Source: Perkinsus chesapeaki
Lineage: Eukaryota; Perkinsozoa; Perkinsida; Perkinsidae
NCBI GenBank assembly: GCA_013115145.1
Contig: JAAPAO010000022.1
Location: 1-64,000, forward strand
Direction: 5' to 3'
DNA: 64,000 nucleotides
Below, in pieces: positions 42,822 through 54,745 of the stretch. How positions within the stretch are numbered: the first letter of the stretch is position 1; the number at the start of each line of letters is the position of its first letter. Position numbers and translations under genes: made by a program. Below the pieces are notes generated by a model that was not told the origin of the DNA, did no database searches, and worked only from the letters and a program-made list of their open reading frames with translations.

Positions 42822-45800
42822 CTATAGCTCGACTAACTTGAGGATGAGCTGTACGAGCAGTGATTCGAACCTGCGCCATCCACTGAATAATCCACCAGTA
42901 TAACCAAATGCACTATTCCCACCGTGTTGGGGCTTTTCGACAGGTCCGTGTCTATCCTTAACATGCAGGCCACTGCAGCATTTCTAGCATTTGGCCCCGA
43001 CTGCCCAGGCTGTGGCGTCCTCGTCAATAGTGTACCTACATGCCACTATCTCATACCGCTCCTTCCTCTAATCATCATCACCTGCAGCCGCTATCGTGTG
43101 AACGCGACCACCCGCGCCGTTCGCCATCGCATCCGGAAGGGCAATTAAATGGAAGTTGAAGGCGTTGCTTACATACCTGATAAGAAATCGATCACCAGGG
43201 CGCGCGCTTTTGTCATCGCCCACCCTTCGTATTGAGTGTATGGGACCTTGGCTTGACTGGTGACCATCGCCTCTCGTCCGCCAGTTTGCATCTCCTGCCA
43301 AAACTGAAGGAACTGCTGGGCGGAAATCGCCGCTGGAGCAATGAACTTGGTCAATACACCTGAGCCAGTGAGTTGAAGTGCGCACTCGGAAGAATAAAAG
43401 ATACTCACATGGTAGTGTCATTGGGAGCTGTTTAGCGCCTTGGCCGTTAACATCAAATGTTACGAGGAATCTTGGTGGTTGCAGGAATGGGCGTAGGCAC
43501 TCCACTTGAATGTATTCGACCTAAATCTGCCCGCTCAGCGCCGAAAAGACGACGTAGAAATTCACCCAACCTTCCGGAAGGGCGCTCCTAGTGAGATAAC
43601 TCCGCCATGAAAATCAGAGCGTTTCTCCCACCGTAACCTGGCCATGGCCGATCGAAATCAGCAAAGTAGCAGAAGACGCTAATACTGCTGCGAGTGACGG
43701 ATTTATGCTACTTTAGCGATCTTAGAAAAAGAGGGAAATTTGAAAAGATGAGGCAAACGCGGAGGAGGAAAGTAAAATGTCTAACACAACGCTTCCAAGC
43801 GAGCAGGCGTGAGTGGCGCTAAACGGATCACATAAACCAACAACTAACATGAAGACGGTTAGATAATATAACACCTGCACTGCAGTCGCTATCTACTAGA
43901 GCGGAGAGCGTGATCTCCATCGACCTACCGCTTGTTGGCCAGGTTCCAACGTATTGGGCTGCAACGCTGTGGATCTGACTCTAAATCCACCAGTGGTATC
44001 TGGCGGCACCTGAGAGAAGGAGATGGATGATAGGCGGAGCGAAGTTGATATACCTGAGTTTTGATGTTGCTAATAGTGACATCTTCTCCCTTGTTGATAA
44101 ATTGAAGAGCTAGCCGACCAATACCATGACCGTATCTACCAGCATCTCATACCGACTTTTCCACAAATAAGGCCTACTCTGCCTTCATATTAATATGTAG
44201 GGAGTTAGACTGGAAGAAGCTGCCTTGATTCGACACGCATAGCCTTTTCCAAAGCACCCCTGGCGGTACCGGCCCTAAAGCAACATATACACCATTAAGG
44301 AATGCTGCATCGCTACGGCTGTCGTCCTCATCATCGTAATCACTTTCATCCTCAGATTCATCAGAACTCACGCTACCTTCACTAGGTGGAGCTGGACCCG
44401 CCAGACCGGCAACTACTGGCGCTGGTGACGAGCCCGGAACCGCGTTCTGAAAAAGTTGCATACTTCTAGCACGGGCAAATTGTATAGTGAATCGGAAGGC
44501 TCCAGAACAAATAGTTGAGACAAGAACCCTACATATGAAGATGAGCTGGTAGAAATGGTAATTCTCACAGTACTGGAATATACCTGTGTGCACGCCTATA
44601 GTGCTCGAAACCCCCCAAAAAACTGATCGATGTTTTCATCCACGAACAGCAGCAAGCGGCGTATGGCGGCACAAGTGAGAAAGGCCACCGAGAGACATTC
44701 CAACTCTAATAATACAGCTACTCCCCAGTAACAGAGCTACTCATGAAGCAACATCTGTTTCAGTGACCATTTATTACCAAATCCTTGCCAGGTTTATTAT
44801 TGGACAATAGATTCTCATCCTGTTTAACATCTCCTTGCTGGTACACTCCTCCTTCAGTAGCAGCCGCCTATCCACCAAATACTCCCCATTTCTACACCTT
44901 CGCTCCGCCTACTACCTCCTCCAATTGCTTCCTAGTAGTAGCTCTCGTCTTACCTTGCGTCTTAATCCTTTGCTTTAACGGATTGTTTTCTTGAGCCTGC
45001 TTTTAAATGTCATTAAACTAATACCACACTTTTCTCAAACTCACTTCAATAGGATATACAGGCATCATAGCTAGTGTAGTCTCGACCATAGCATCTCCAC
45101 CAATCGTAAACAGCCGACTCAGCTCGCATGCACCTACGAATCTTGAAATCTTACCAAATCTTACATTTCCTCAATGTCCTACGTTGCTGCAATCCACAGT
45201 CGAGCGAATCCTGATAGTCCTCGAATATTAATAGAACCTCATCCTTAAGGTCTTTATCGTCCGGATTAGCATTTAACAGTTTAGCGTAACACATCATCAT
45301 TATACACTTAGTTTCAGCGCTAACTCGATTGATGTGCTTTTGCAACAACTACCAAATAGGCAACTTAATAAGAAAAGTTGAGGAAAAGTTGGTATTACAT
45401 TCACTATTTCTAGAGGCGTTGTCTTGCCCGCATTCACCAAGAAGTGGCCGAATTCTCCCATTAGATACGCTGCAAGCTTTATGAGAGTCTCATGAGGGTA
45501 CGGGGACGACTGGCCTGAAAATCCAAAATTCATTACCGAATTTTCTCGGGAAATTTTATAGGAAGCCATAGAGGTATCCAAAATACAAAAAAGAACTAAA
45601 AACGTCCATTTCGCATCCGACGTATCCGAAGCCTTGATAGATAGAAGTGTTCGGTGAGATAACTTCGGAAAATGTTTTCATAATCTACACCACTTCAGTA
45701 GGGCCACCAGATTGAATTAATCCTATCCAACTAGGTTGAGTTATAATCCCCTTCTCCCCTCCAATGCAACACTACAAGCTTCCATTGCTTTCTCCGCTGC

Positions 45801-48800
45801 ATACTGCTGTACTATATCCAATGTACCATCATCCGCATCTTTATTATCAAAGCCAGTAACAACTTGAACCTTTAATAAAAGATACGCATTGTCGCACTAT
45901 AAAGATTCCTTTCCTACCACTCTAAACCACACATCTTCACTCACAGATTCTGGACTGTACTCCAACATTTTGAAAACGACATCGACATACCAAGTCGGAT
46001 CAGGAGCGTTCACCTCTGCCAAAATGGCTATCTTTAGTATCTGAATCAGTATCAGTAAACCAAGATCAATGGAAGAATCTCTCGTGCTTCCATAGTAGTA
46101 GTTTCACTTCCCTCACCGGCAGTGCGGCTGCCCATGAGGTTGATATACAATGAAAGCTTTGTTGGACTGTGAGTGTTAAGAGAATATTCTACTTTTAAAC
46201 CGCATTACAATCACCAAATAATATATAAATAATAAATAGCATAAATAATAATAATAATCGATAATACAATATTGTGTAACACAATAACGGCAAATAGTCA
46301 TCATACTCAACGTGCTCCTAATACAGCTTTTATCAATCCGAGAGAGAGCTACGTCGAAGGAGATATACTATAATCCATTTCCAACATAAGCCTCTTTTAG
46401 TGTACAAGTCCGTTGAATCCAATGCCTCCCTCCCCCCATCCTTACCAGTTCCTCATGTATCCCAGCAGCTGCGCTTGGCTCACTCTCCCGGAATTTATCG
46501 ATACTTGATGGCGCTGGACGGGGACCAGCTAAAGGACAACACACAGTTGAAACAGTTGAGCAACTACAAGTACTGATAAGATACCACCCATTGGTCGCAC
46601 TATTACTGGTAATAATTCAATATTACTTATCACACCAGCGGCGCATCATGGGCTACAATTTGGACGCATTGAAAGAATGGAATACCACACCCTCCAGCCT
46701 CCCCTCTCTTCGCGTTAGAAGAAATGTCGGAGATTTATATCAAAGCTACGCATCAACCTAAGGATTCTCGTAAAGGGTCAGATTATGGTCCCAAGTGGGA
46801 CTGCCAGCCAAGCAGCTATCCCCAAAGTGAGGAAGTGCAGCTCCGCTAGGTAGTGAGATAATACGTGATCTAAGCCAGGACCGCTTATCTTGAAGGATAA
46901 TGAATTCCGAGCCATGTCAAAGTTGCGCAGATCCGTTAGCCACTTCGCTGCTTTCCCAGTCTATTACATGTACTAGCCAGAGCCTCTAGGAGCTCATCCA
47001 CAATAACTTGCCAGTTGCTTGGGTTACATATAGCGTAGAGAAGATTCAATGCCTGTCGCTGAATGGAGGGGTCGCTTTCGTGCAGCTGTTTTACTATAAC
47101 GGTCTTATACCTGACCATCGACCCCTAGACCCTTGGTTCGAATCCCATAACCATCACTACTTATCAAAAAGATTAAGTTGATGTACCCAATCTAGATGAG
47201 GACCACTCCCTTTACTTGTCATCGAGCTGCTCGCTGCCGTAGCCATCCTCGCCATAGCGTCCATTGCAAGATATCGGATATTAGCCTCCTTAGAGGATAT
47301 AAACCCACCTAAGACACACCACTGCACCCCTAACCCTACATCCCCCCTCCGCAGTAGTACTACTACCAAGCAGTTGGACGCAGGTGCGGCGATTATCAGC
47401 GTTGCATTCGTCGCCGAGATGGATTATGAGATTAGTTGCCTCAAACAACACTCCATTCTCAGCATTGGAACGATTCACTCTTTCCGCGTCGGCCCTACTG
47501 GATCCGCGGTTCTTTTTAAGCGGTCCTAAAATCCAGGCCGTGGGGTTCGAACCCGGGATCTATACTGAACTACCCTTCTTTGAAGACGCCTTAGGGATGG
47601 ATTGATCCTGGATTTCCATTACAGCCTTGCCTAGTATCTAAGCTTCAAGCGTGCTCATCACATTATCGAAAAGACTCTCTGTACTCTTCCCAAAACTTCG
47701 TTAAGTCTGTATATGATGGCATCATCGAAGCACGTCATAACCGGGAAGAACTGTAGGCATCGAAGAAGCTTCGCCTGTAGAGAAATAAAATGCCTTCAGC
47801 GTGGATCGAACCCGGGGCCTTTCGATTACTACCTGTAGCCACGGTGCTGGTACTCTATAGTAAACATAATGGCTCGGACACTCCCCAGTGACCATCGCCG
47901 AAAGCGCCACGACAATTCCAGGTATAGCTGGAGTCCACTCTACCGGTGGAGTCGTTCCTACACGTGACCTCAAGTCGACCTATTTCGTATCTTTCAACCT
48001 TCTACCTGCTTCCAAGATGCCACCCAACAGACCCGCCGCCGCCGTCAGCATCCCCACATCCTTCTCGTTGCTAAGTATGTCATTTATCTTATGGGACCAT
48101 TCCTCGGCCGACATAAGATCTTCAGGACCTGTCTCCCGGTATCTTACGCACTATAAAGATTTTCAATATTACTATCAACTTCCCTGTAAAACCGCAACAG
48201 GCACATACAAGCCTTCCTTTGTACATACAAAGTAGCTCCAGTGTTCTTATCGAGAAGCCTAACAGCAGCAGCAAGCACTAAGCACCGTCAATATTAGACT
48301 CAACTCCCCTTGAAAAAGAGCTAATACGCTTTGGAATGCTAGTGGGCGAATATACAGCAGAAACCTCCATATTTTCCCCGTGTACTCCGCCCCGGACATT
48401 TGATATTCCCAACTCGCTTCTAGATGGTGCGGCATACAGGCGATACCCCTCCTACTACTACCTTGCAACATCCCTGTATAGGTTTTCAGCGAACTCGGAC
48501 CCACCAGTGTTCGCGATACAATTGAGCGCCAGTGCCTGGACATGCTCATTGTTGCTGGCAATATCAGCCTTGCAGGCATTCACTATCAACCGCAGGACCT
48601 GAACGAATTACAGATGTACTGGCCGCGCGGATAAGGCAGAAGGCTTTCATCCCATAGATCCCCGGGTCGAATCCCTCTTATTACATCATTATTATCCTGT
48701 AGTAGTAAGGAGCAAGCTATATAACCTGCATTCTTTTCACTGTATTTAGTAGAGCTGATCAAACACCATGATAAAACCTATTAAACTACGTATCCCATTT

Positions 48801-49199
48801 CACCTGCATAAATTAACAGCTTGTATGTGACCAAAATCTATATCATAACCCAGCATATAAGCATAGATCAACTTCCATACATACTTCTTTTCATCGTACC
48901 TGATAACAGTAATCTTTATTACGACTATATATCATAATCAAGCCTTCACAGCGATTTTTATTGTTTAATGCCGTGTTGTCCACCACCACCACCAACAACT
49001 ATATAGTGTACTCCCCCTCCCTATAGTACCCTTTAAGCCCTTTAGGACTGGCAAACTTAGTACGAATCTTAGCTAGTTCCTTTTCAACTCTTTGATTCTC
49101 CGCCTCCTTATTAGGGCAGTTCCTAATGTATTGTTATTATTTATATTATTAATGCCACTATCACCTTATATCCGATACAAATACAGTGAGGCCCTTCAT
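42822..49199 (-). CDS. AP-2 complex subunit alpha (alpha-adaptin)
   Basis: Start [12 protein letters not shown] at 49199; exons 49199-49165, 49122-49030, 48899-48804, 48754-48685, then from 48598 and on to the stop at 42822-42824. Joined N-terminus: [58 protein letters not shown]; then [86 protein letters not shown] and [12 protein letters not shown]: the alpha-adaptin trunk. An acidic hinge (about 44200-44420) precedes the C-terminal appendage ([18 protein letters not shown]...), ending LLILKLVEL. Function: cargo selection and scaffold in clathrin endocytosis at the plasma membrane. Exons between 43.5 and 46.9 kb are only partly resolved. At least five introns contain tRNA T-arm-like sequences, listed separately. 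Confidence 0.93.
42849..42904 (-). other. tRNA-like intron A (AP-2 alpha, last intron, 56 nt)
   Basis: GT...AG intron fixed by the joined protein [12 protein letters not shown]. Contains ATTATTCAGTGGATGG (D-arm/A-box-like) followed at once by CGCAGGTTCGAATC (T-arm/B-box), with no anticodon arm, in sense orientation. The B-box on the forward strand is at 42862-42871. Confidence 0.8.
47111..47160 (-). other. tRNA-like intron B (AP-2 alpha, 50 nt, antisense)
   Basis: The intron joins NLFD(AA) to (G)YKTVIVKQL with correct phase. On the opposite strand it reads GGTTCGAATCCC (47135-47146), so the T-arm is antisense to the gene. Confidence 0.8.
47526..47573 (-). other. tRNA-like intron C (AP-2 alpha, 48 nt)
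   Basis: GTAGTTCAGTATAGATCC then GGGTTCGAACCC (47543-47554) and ...TTTTAG. Splicing joins ASSKKG to [16 protein letters not shown] in phase. The donor GT begins the D-arm-like GTAGTTCAGT. The GGGTTCGAACCC core is itself a perfect palindrome. Confidence 0.82.
47775..47832 (-). other. tRNA-like intron D (AP-2 alpha, 58 nt)
   Basis: GTAGTAATCG...CCCGGGTTCGATCC...TCTACAG; splicing joins VPAPWLQ to [10 protein letters not shown], matching alpha-adaptin exactly. T-arm in sense orientation, forward-strand 47803-47813. Confidence 0.85.
48599..48684 (-). other. tRNA-like intron E (AP-2 alpha, 86 nt, antisense, longest)
   Basis: Splicing joins LLLQDNND to [12 protein letters not shown]. On the forward strand it resembles a decayed tRNA 3' part: an anticodon-arm-like GGCTTTCATCCCATAG, then ATCCCCGGGTCGAATCCC (48657-48674). 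It shares TAGATCCC-GGGT-CGAA-CC with intron C. Confidence 0.75.
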
Positions 49200-49682
49200 G
49201 GACCCGCTGTTCCCTATAGGAAGCCCCGGCATATCTTAACGGTACAAAAAAACTACATAATATCTTAGCTCCATCCGGTGAAGATTCACGACAGCTTGAT
49301 CAGCAAATTGAGGATTAACCCGCCAAACAACAGATGAGGGAAGATGCCTTAACATGAATTCGGGCGCGCGCGCAAGATTTATAGCGGAGCGGAGCTGCGA
49401 TTTCCCTCTTCACTCGGGAAAATGACGTGTTCATTGATCGCGTGCTGCAAGCCTGGCTCGGCAAGTAGATCCGTATCGCATCGGTCATCAGCTTCAAATC
49501 ATCGGTTATCATCTAGAAGGATTACGTAAGAATCTGGAGTTGACCCTGAAGGATAAGACGAAGAAAAGATTTATTGAAAATGGCCTTTATTGTGAATAAT
49601 TACTTGGGACTTTTTGACACACTCAAATTCATCGTCATCTACATGGCCTTGCAGTGTTGTTCTGGAAGTTAGCCCGCTCCAA

Positions 49683-51200
49683 ATGGGGTCCGTCTATTCC
49701 TTCATCACTGGTGGGCCTCTAATAGCGGATATTGACTACACTGACACAACAACACCAACAACAACAACCAGCAGCAGCAACAACAGCAACAAAGATTCTA
49801 CCCCGAAAAACAACATCACTTTGCCAGCTGACTTCACAACGTGTAACACAATTGCCGTGATAGGGGGCGGTGCGATGGGATGTGCTGTCGCTTCATGGCT
49901 TGCTATATTGGGGAATACTGTAAGGATCCTGAAGCTGCTGGTTCTTACCCCCTTGTATATTAGGTATACTTGATAGAGTGCAGTACGCCACCCTCTGTTG
50001 TTGAAGAGAGGGTCAAGGCGAATCTACGACAAGCTTGGGGGATCTGTAGCGCGGTTTGGCCAGATCTTAACCTCACACGGGACGGCCGCCCCGGCACTAA
50101 AGATTCCTGTGAACCTGAAGCTGCCGCGATCGATGCCAGTTCCGATACTGAGGGTTCTGGCCGGAATATCGATGACATTTTTGGAACGCTCGAGGAGTGC
50201 AGCGGTAGAGTGCACTGGTGAGTATATGAAGATGAAGTATAACCTTTTCATGCTCGGTTTGACAGCTATAATGCGTCGAGTCTCGACAAAGTGGTAAAAG
50301 ACTGTAAAGTAGCCATCGAGGTGATTTCTGAAGATTTGAAAAAGAAGGCACAACTTTTTATGGAATTGAGGAAAGCCAGTAGTCTTATTATTCCATTCAA
50401 CCTCAATGGTATCTTTCCATCATCAACCTCAGATCCTAATATGTTATTGACTACCAATTCATTGTCACATTCTCCTTTGGATATATCGCGGAGTGCGGGC
50501 TTCCAGGAGGGTGATGTTATTGGCCTGCGATGGCTATGGCCCATTTGTTGGATACCTCTTGTTGAACTCACTAGTAAGCAAGATCACTTATAAGTAGTTT
50601 GTATTCATCATCATCCTCCTCCTCCTTTCTCAGCTCCTTGTATCGAAGCTCTGTCCTATAAGGCAAGCCTTGCATTTGTGAGATCCCAAGGTTTAATTGG
50701 CTACTCAACAATATCGTTACATCGCTGGCGTATGCCTATTCACGACACCGATGCATTATTCGACTTTTTCAAGTTTTCCGTGCAAAGAACAGCACGGTGG
50801 AAGCTGAAGCTTGGAGGTATCTTGCGCCCTTCTCACCGCTCGTCCAAGCGCCGCTTTTGCTGATGCTGCTCCTTCTTCTTCAGACATCCCAAACTCCTTT
50901 ATAGCTGCTACAGATTTGTGTGTGGCTTGTCTTTCGCAACCTCCGGAGATTATTAATGTTGGGGCATGTGCCCATCTGTGCTTGTGCGAGCAATGCGCAA
51001 TAGAACTATGGCGAAGGTACACCCCTATTAATCCATCTCCTAAGCTCACACCCGCCATCCCTTCTATTAGGTCATGCCCACGTATCTGTAATATAGGGCA
51101 CTCTGTTGGACCATCCTGCCCGCTATGCCGTAGGCCTCTTCAACCCGGTAAACTGCTGCTCGACGCTGAGCACTATAGGCTTGTTGCTCCTAACTCATGA
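49683..51200 (+). CDS. 3-hydroxyacyl-CoA dehydrogenase-like domain fused to a C-terminal RING finger
   Basis: Seven exons, 49683-49919, 49964-50217, 50266-50378, 50433-50573, 50634-50816, 50884-51016 and 51071-51200, all GT-AG, join in a single frame (1191 nt, 396 aa). A Thr/Ser/Asn-rich N-tail leads to a Rossmann NAD-binding motif TIAVIGGGAMGCAVASWLA, then KDCKVAIEVISEDLKKKAQL, NPNMLLTTNSLSHSPLDI and VIGLRWLWPICWIPLVELT, matching the HCDH N-terminal domain. The usual C-terminal helical domain is absent; instead a short linker leads to a RING-HC of the MUL1/IAP type: CVACLSQPP, CAHLCLCEQC, and after a short insert CPLCRRPLQP. This suggests a ubiquitin ligase with a dehydrogenase-derived sensor or scaffold; activity is unproven. 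An earlier in-frame ATG (49614) is possible. Confidence 0.85.
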
Positions 51201-51388
51201 GCACATCTTGTACCTTTCGTTATCATTGGCCTCAATGGCGGCTAATCCTTTTATCGTCTACTCCTTTTCGGGAGAAATGTCCCATTTTCTGTGCGAATCT
51301 TTTCAAGTGTTCAGCACCACTTTCAAGCCCACAATAGTCTTTACGTTCCCAGCCGGCTTCTCAGTGCTCTGAGTCTTGTGTTGATCAT

Positions 51389-53113
51389 ATGCGGGGCGCC
51401 AAAATGCCGATGAGCATTTCCACAATGCTGAATGAACTCGAGCCGCTCACCACCGGCAACAGTACTAGCAGCAGTCGCTCCAAGGGACAACAGTCATACC
51501 TACATGAGAGTATCTTTGAGGTTGATTCCCGGCCACCCCAGCGACACGAGAGCTCGACTTTTAACTGGAGCTCATGCGGTGGCCTCCTACTCATCACCAC
51601 ATCATTTTGGCTGCTTGCTTGGAATGAGACTGTTAACTCCCCTCTAGAAGCCTCACTGGTCTACGCCTTCCATCATGCTCGGAATGCCTCTTGTGATTTT
51701 GTGGATGAGGCCAACACCGGTGACCTAGTCTGGCTTAGCTGTCCTGTCATATCGATGCCGATGCTTGCCGAGCTCGCTCCCTCAGATATACAATCAGCTC
51801 TGAGCCAGGCCGGTCTGGAGGCTCGTGGTACCCAGCTGGAGTGGACGGTAGAGATGCTGCAGTGGACTGAAGAGGAAGTGTGCCGAGGATCAACAAGGAG
51901 GAGCGAATGCCTTTATACCTACTCCAAGGAGTTCACACACGTCGACATCGACCCAACTCACTTTTATTGTGCGACCAAGATACGCACCGGTTGCTCCACT
52001 CTCGCCCCATCTGAGCGTCCTCCAGTGCGCCTGGCGCAACTGGGCCGCCCCGAGACCCTTCATGGGATTGTGAAGGCTCCTGAGGACTCCGTGGTGATCG
52101 GTAACCCGAGGAACGGTTATGTGCTAAACTCCGCTTTGGCCGACCAGATCTCTGGTAAAGCTCAAGTTCAGCTGATCGATCGGGAGGGAGCAGCTGCGCT
52201 TCTCGGTGCCGATCGTGACCTCTATGTCGACTTCACACTCAACGAGTCATTTGCCCAGACATATGTGGCTTCGCCGAGGATTGGTGATCTCCGTTTGAGA
52301 GTGTCGGTATCATCGGCAGACTTCGTATCTTTGGTTGCCAAGCAAGAGCTCTCTGGCCACCTGGGTCCCTATTCCATACCCGGCCTCAGACGCTCTCTAC
52401 CTGTCGAATGGCTTATCGATGGCCGCCACGCAGATCTCCACTCTTTGTTGAAGCACCATAGTAAAGCGGACTTTGCCTGGTTCTGGCGCTTCATGGGCAT
52501 TTTGTTCCTCTGGCTGGGTGCTGCCCTTCTACTCTCCCCCCTTGGGGAGACAGAGCCCGCATGTATGGCCGTCCTGTGCGTGGCCTGTTTTGCCGGTGCT
52601 GTCCTATCAGCCCTCCTTGCCGCTGTTGGCATTGGTCTCTTCGCCTCTTTCCCTTTTGAACTTTTAGTAGCTACTCTCGGCGTCGTCGGTGCCGGTATCT
52701 CCTGGCGCGCTTATAAGGCCAGTTGGCTCGACCGTGCCCACTACTACCAATACTACTACGGCGGTCTCTATGATGATGCCTCCTCCCCTGTGGCCGGTGA
52801 AATGCCTCTCATCAGAGCAGCCGCCTCGGTGACCCAGGAGGACCCGTACTGGTTTGAGCGTCGCTTGGATAACAGATGTATCGAATCGAGCGATGATGAA
52901 GATGACGACGAATATCAAGAGACAGGTGAGACCATGGCATCTCTAACATCGCCGAATTTTTTGCAAAAAGGAATCAACCAAGGATTGCCCATTTTGGGAG
53001 TTACGCTTAGGTGTAATCAGTCCAAGACTAGTTTTGTTTCAGATGGTCTGTCCAAAGATACTAACAGTCGACCTTCGCGGTATCTTCCGCGCATCGACCC
53101 TCCCAGTGAGTAA
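51389..53113 (+). CDS. TMEM43 (LUMA)-like membrane protein
   Basis: One long open frame of 574 aa. A hydrophobic segment near residue 65 (GGLLLITTSFWLLAWNE), a large lumenal domain with TQLEWTVEMLQWTEEEVC, and three C-terminal membrane segments (FMGILFLWLGAALLLSPL; FAGAVLSALLAAVGIGLF; LLVATLGVVGAGISW) follow the TMEM43 plan, as does PRIGDLRLRVSVSSADF. Family knowledge: ER/inner nuclear envelope protein. An acidic Asp/Glu cluster (SSDDEDDDEYQE) follows the last membrane segment. A possible donor (GTGAGACC, about 52926) near that cluster may mean the last about 60 codons are partly intronic. The start may be at the first or second Met (MRGAK or MPMSI). Confidence 0.85.
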   Translation: MRGAKMPMSISTMLNELEPLTTGNSTSSSRSKGQQSYLHESIFEVDSRPPQRHESSTFNWSSCGGLLLITTSFWLLAWNETVNSPLEASLVYAFHHARNASCDFVDEANTGDLVWLSCPVISMPMLAELAPSDIQSALSQAGLEARGTQLEWTVEMLQWTEEEVCRGSTRRSECLYTYSKEFTHVDIDPTHFYCATKIRTGCSTLAPSERPPVRLAQLGRPETLHGIVKAPEDSVVIGNPRNGYVLNSALADQISGKAQVQLIDREGAAALLGADRDLYVDFTLNESFAQTYVASPRIGDLRLRVSVSSADFVSLVAKQELSGHLGPYSIPGLRRSLPVEWLIDGRHADLHSLLKHHSKADFAWFWRFMGILFLWLGAALLLSPLGETEPACMAVLCVACFAGAVLSALLAAVGIGLFASFPFELLVATLGVVGAGISWRAYKASWLDRAHYYQYYYGGLYDDASSPVAGEMPLIRAAASVTQEDPYWFERRLDNRCIESSDDEDDDEYQETGETMASLTSPNFLQKGINQGLPILGVTLRCNQSKTSFVSDGLSKDTNSRPSRYLPRIDPPSE

Positions 53114-53214
53114 TTTCTGGTAACATAATTTAGCCATGTAGAAGCCTTTCCACGGTACACTTGGCCATTGAGTTCCTTCAATACAAGAAACCCCCTCCGA
53201 AAGGATTACTGTTA

Positions 53215-54611
53215 ATGCTATCCACCACCGCATTCAGTCACACCATTGCTCGAAGGCTATTCGCCTCAGCAACATCAGGGGCGGCGGCGACGGCCATGGC
53301 CCCTCGTATAGTAGCACTCGACGCGGCTACGTTGAAGTTGCCCAGTGACGCTTGGAGGAGCCTCAGCGCCCTCGGTGACCTTTCTCTCTATGAGGACACG
53401 ACCACACCGGAACAGGCTATCGACAGAGCGAAGGTGAGCACATGCGTGCAACTTCTTCATACCACACTCCTCTCAAATCAGGATGCCGATATACTACTCA
53501 TCAACAAGGTTCCGCTGGGTCCCGATGTCCTCGGCCATCTTCCATCGCTGAAGATGATCAGTGTCATGGCAACAGGTCTCGTGGTCCACCCCGGAATATC
53601 GGTCTTACTGTGCTTTTGCTGCTGCCCTGCTAGGTTACGATAACATCGACATCCGTTCCTTGAAGTCCGGGCAGATAGTCTCCAACGTGCCAGATTACAG
53701 CACTAACTCGACGGCCCAGCAGACCGTGGCTCTCATATTAGAAATATGCAACAGTGTCGGTATGCATAATGCTGCAGTTCACGCTGGCGAGTGGTCCAAG
53801 GAGGGCCTCTTCTGGTACGTGAGGCCCTTCTTCTCCATATATTATATCACGGTCAGGTTCCGCAAGCACGAGATGCTCGAACTTGGCCCGGAGGTTACTA
53901 TCGGTATAGTGGGCCTGGGTACCATTGGCACAAGGTAGCTGCTGTCTCCCAGCGCCGCCGTTCATTCGAAGCTATCTGTGCTGCTGTTAGAGTCTACGAG
54001 CTGCTGCGTCCCTTCGGATGCCAGTTCCTGGCGTGGTCACCGGACACTAGGAAGGAGCTTCCTCAACTAGTTTATACCGATGATGTTGGTGAACTATTCC
54101 AGAGATCCAGTAAGAGCTATTTCAGAACAGGGCGTATCTTGCTGTGCATGCGTGCATAATATCAGACCTGGTTACACTTCACTGCAAGCTAACTCAACAG
54201 AACTACGGTTTCGTAAATGGTCCCCTCCTGCACCGAATGCAGCCTGGCTCAATCCTAGTCAACGCGGCAAGAGGCGCGCTAGTCAACGAACAAGACCTAG
54301 CCGATGCCCTCAAGTAACAGTACCACCAATAACGTCACTATTGTTTGTCAGTTGCGGTCACCTTGCAGCTGCAGCAGTTGATGTGGTTTCTCATGAGCCT
54401 ATAAATGACACTAACCCATTGCTTCAAGCCAAGAACTGCATTATAACCCCTCACATGGCGTGGTAGGTATATCCCCACCGCCGCTACCGTTCTAGAGGTA
54501 TTCTTGCTTAGGACCGCCCCTGAGGCTCGTCAACGCTGCCTGGCCATCGCCACCAGCAACGTAGAGGCCTTCCTGAGCGGCAATCCATCAAACGTTGTTG
54601 CCTCCGGTTGA
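53215..54611 (+). CDS. Hydroxypyruvate reductase / glycerate dehydrogenase (D-2-hydroxyacid dehydrogenase family)
   Basis: Eight exons, 53215-53433, 53482-53575, 53634-53814, 53857-53934, 53991-54109, 54166-54313, 54352-54462 and 54512-54611, join to 1050 nt (349 aa). N-terminal MLSTTAFSHTIARRLFASAT looks like a mitochondrial presequence, with a second Met (MAPRIVALDAAT) at the enzyme start. Signatures: VTIGIVGLGTIGTR (NAD loop), ILVNAARGALVNEQDL (catalytic Arg), AVDVVSHEP (Glu) and IITPHMAWTAPEARQR (His), as in glycerate dehydrogenases; it ends GNPSNVVASG. Converts hydroxypyruvate or glyoxylate to glycerate or glycolate. The intron at 54110-54165 contains a GCATGCGTGCA motif. Confidence 0.95.
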
Positions 54612-54745
54612 GGGGAACATTTCAAGTAAAATGTCGTGCAGACATCTGTGACCCTTACTAACTTTTTGTGTCTTATTTCTCATCTTTTCATCGAATTGTG
54701 TTGTCAATCTCCTCAAAGCTCCTCTCGTAGCTAATACTACTCACA

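Noticed and set aside
43935-43990. tRNA-like strings AGGTTCCAACG and GGATCTGACTCTAAATCC
   Set aside because: They fall inside an AP-2 alpha exon on the minus strand ([19 protein letters not shown]...), so the resemblance is coding coincidence.
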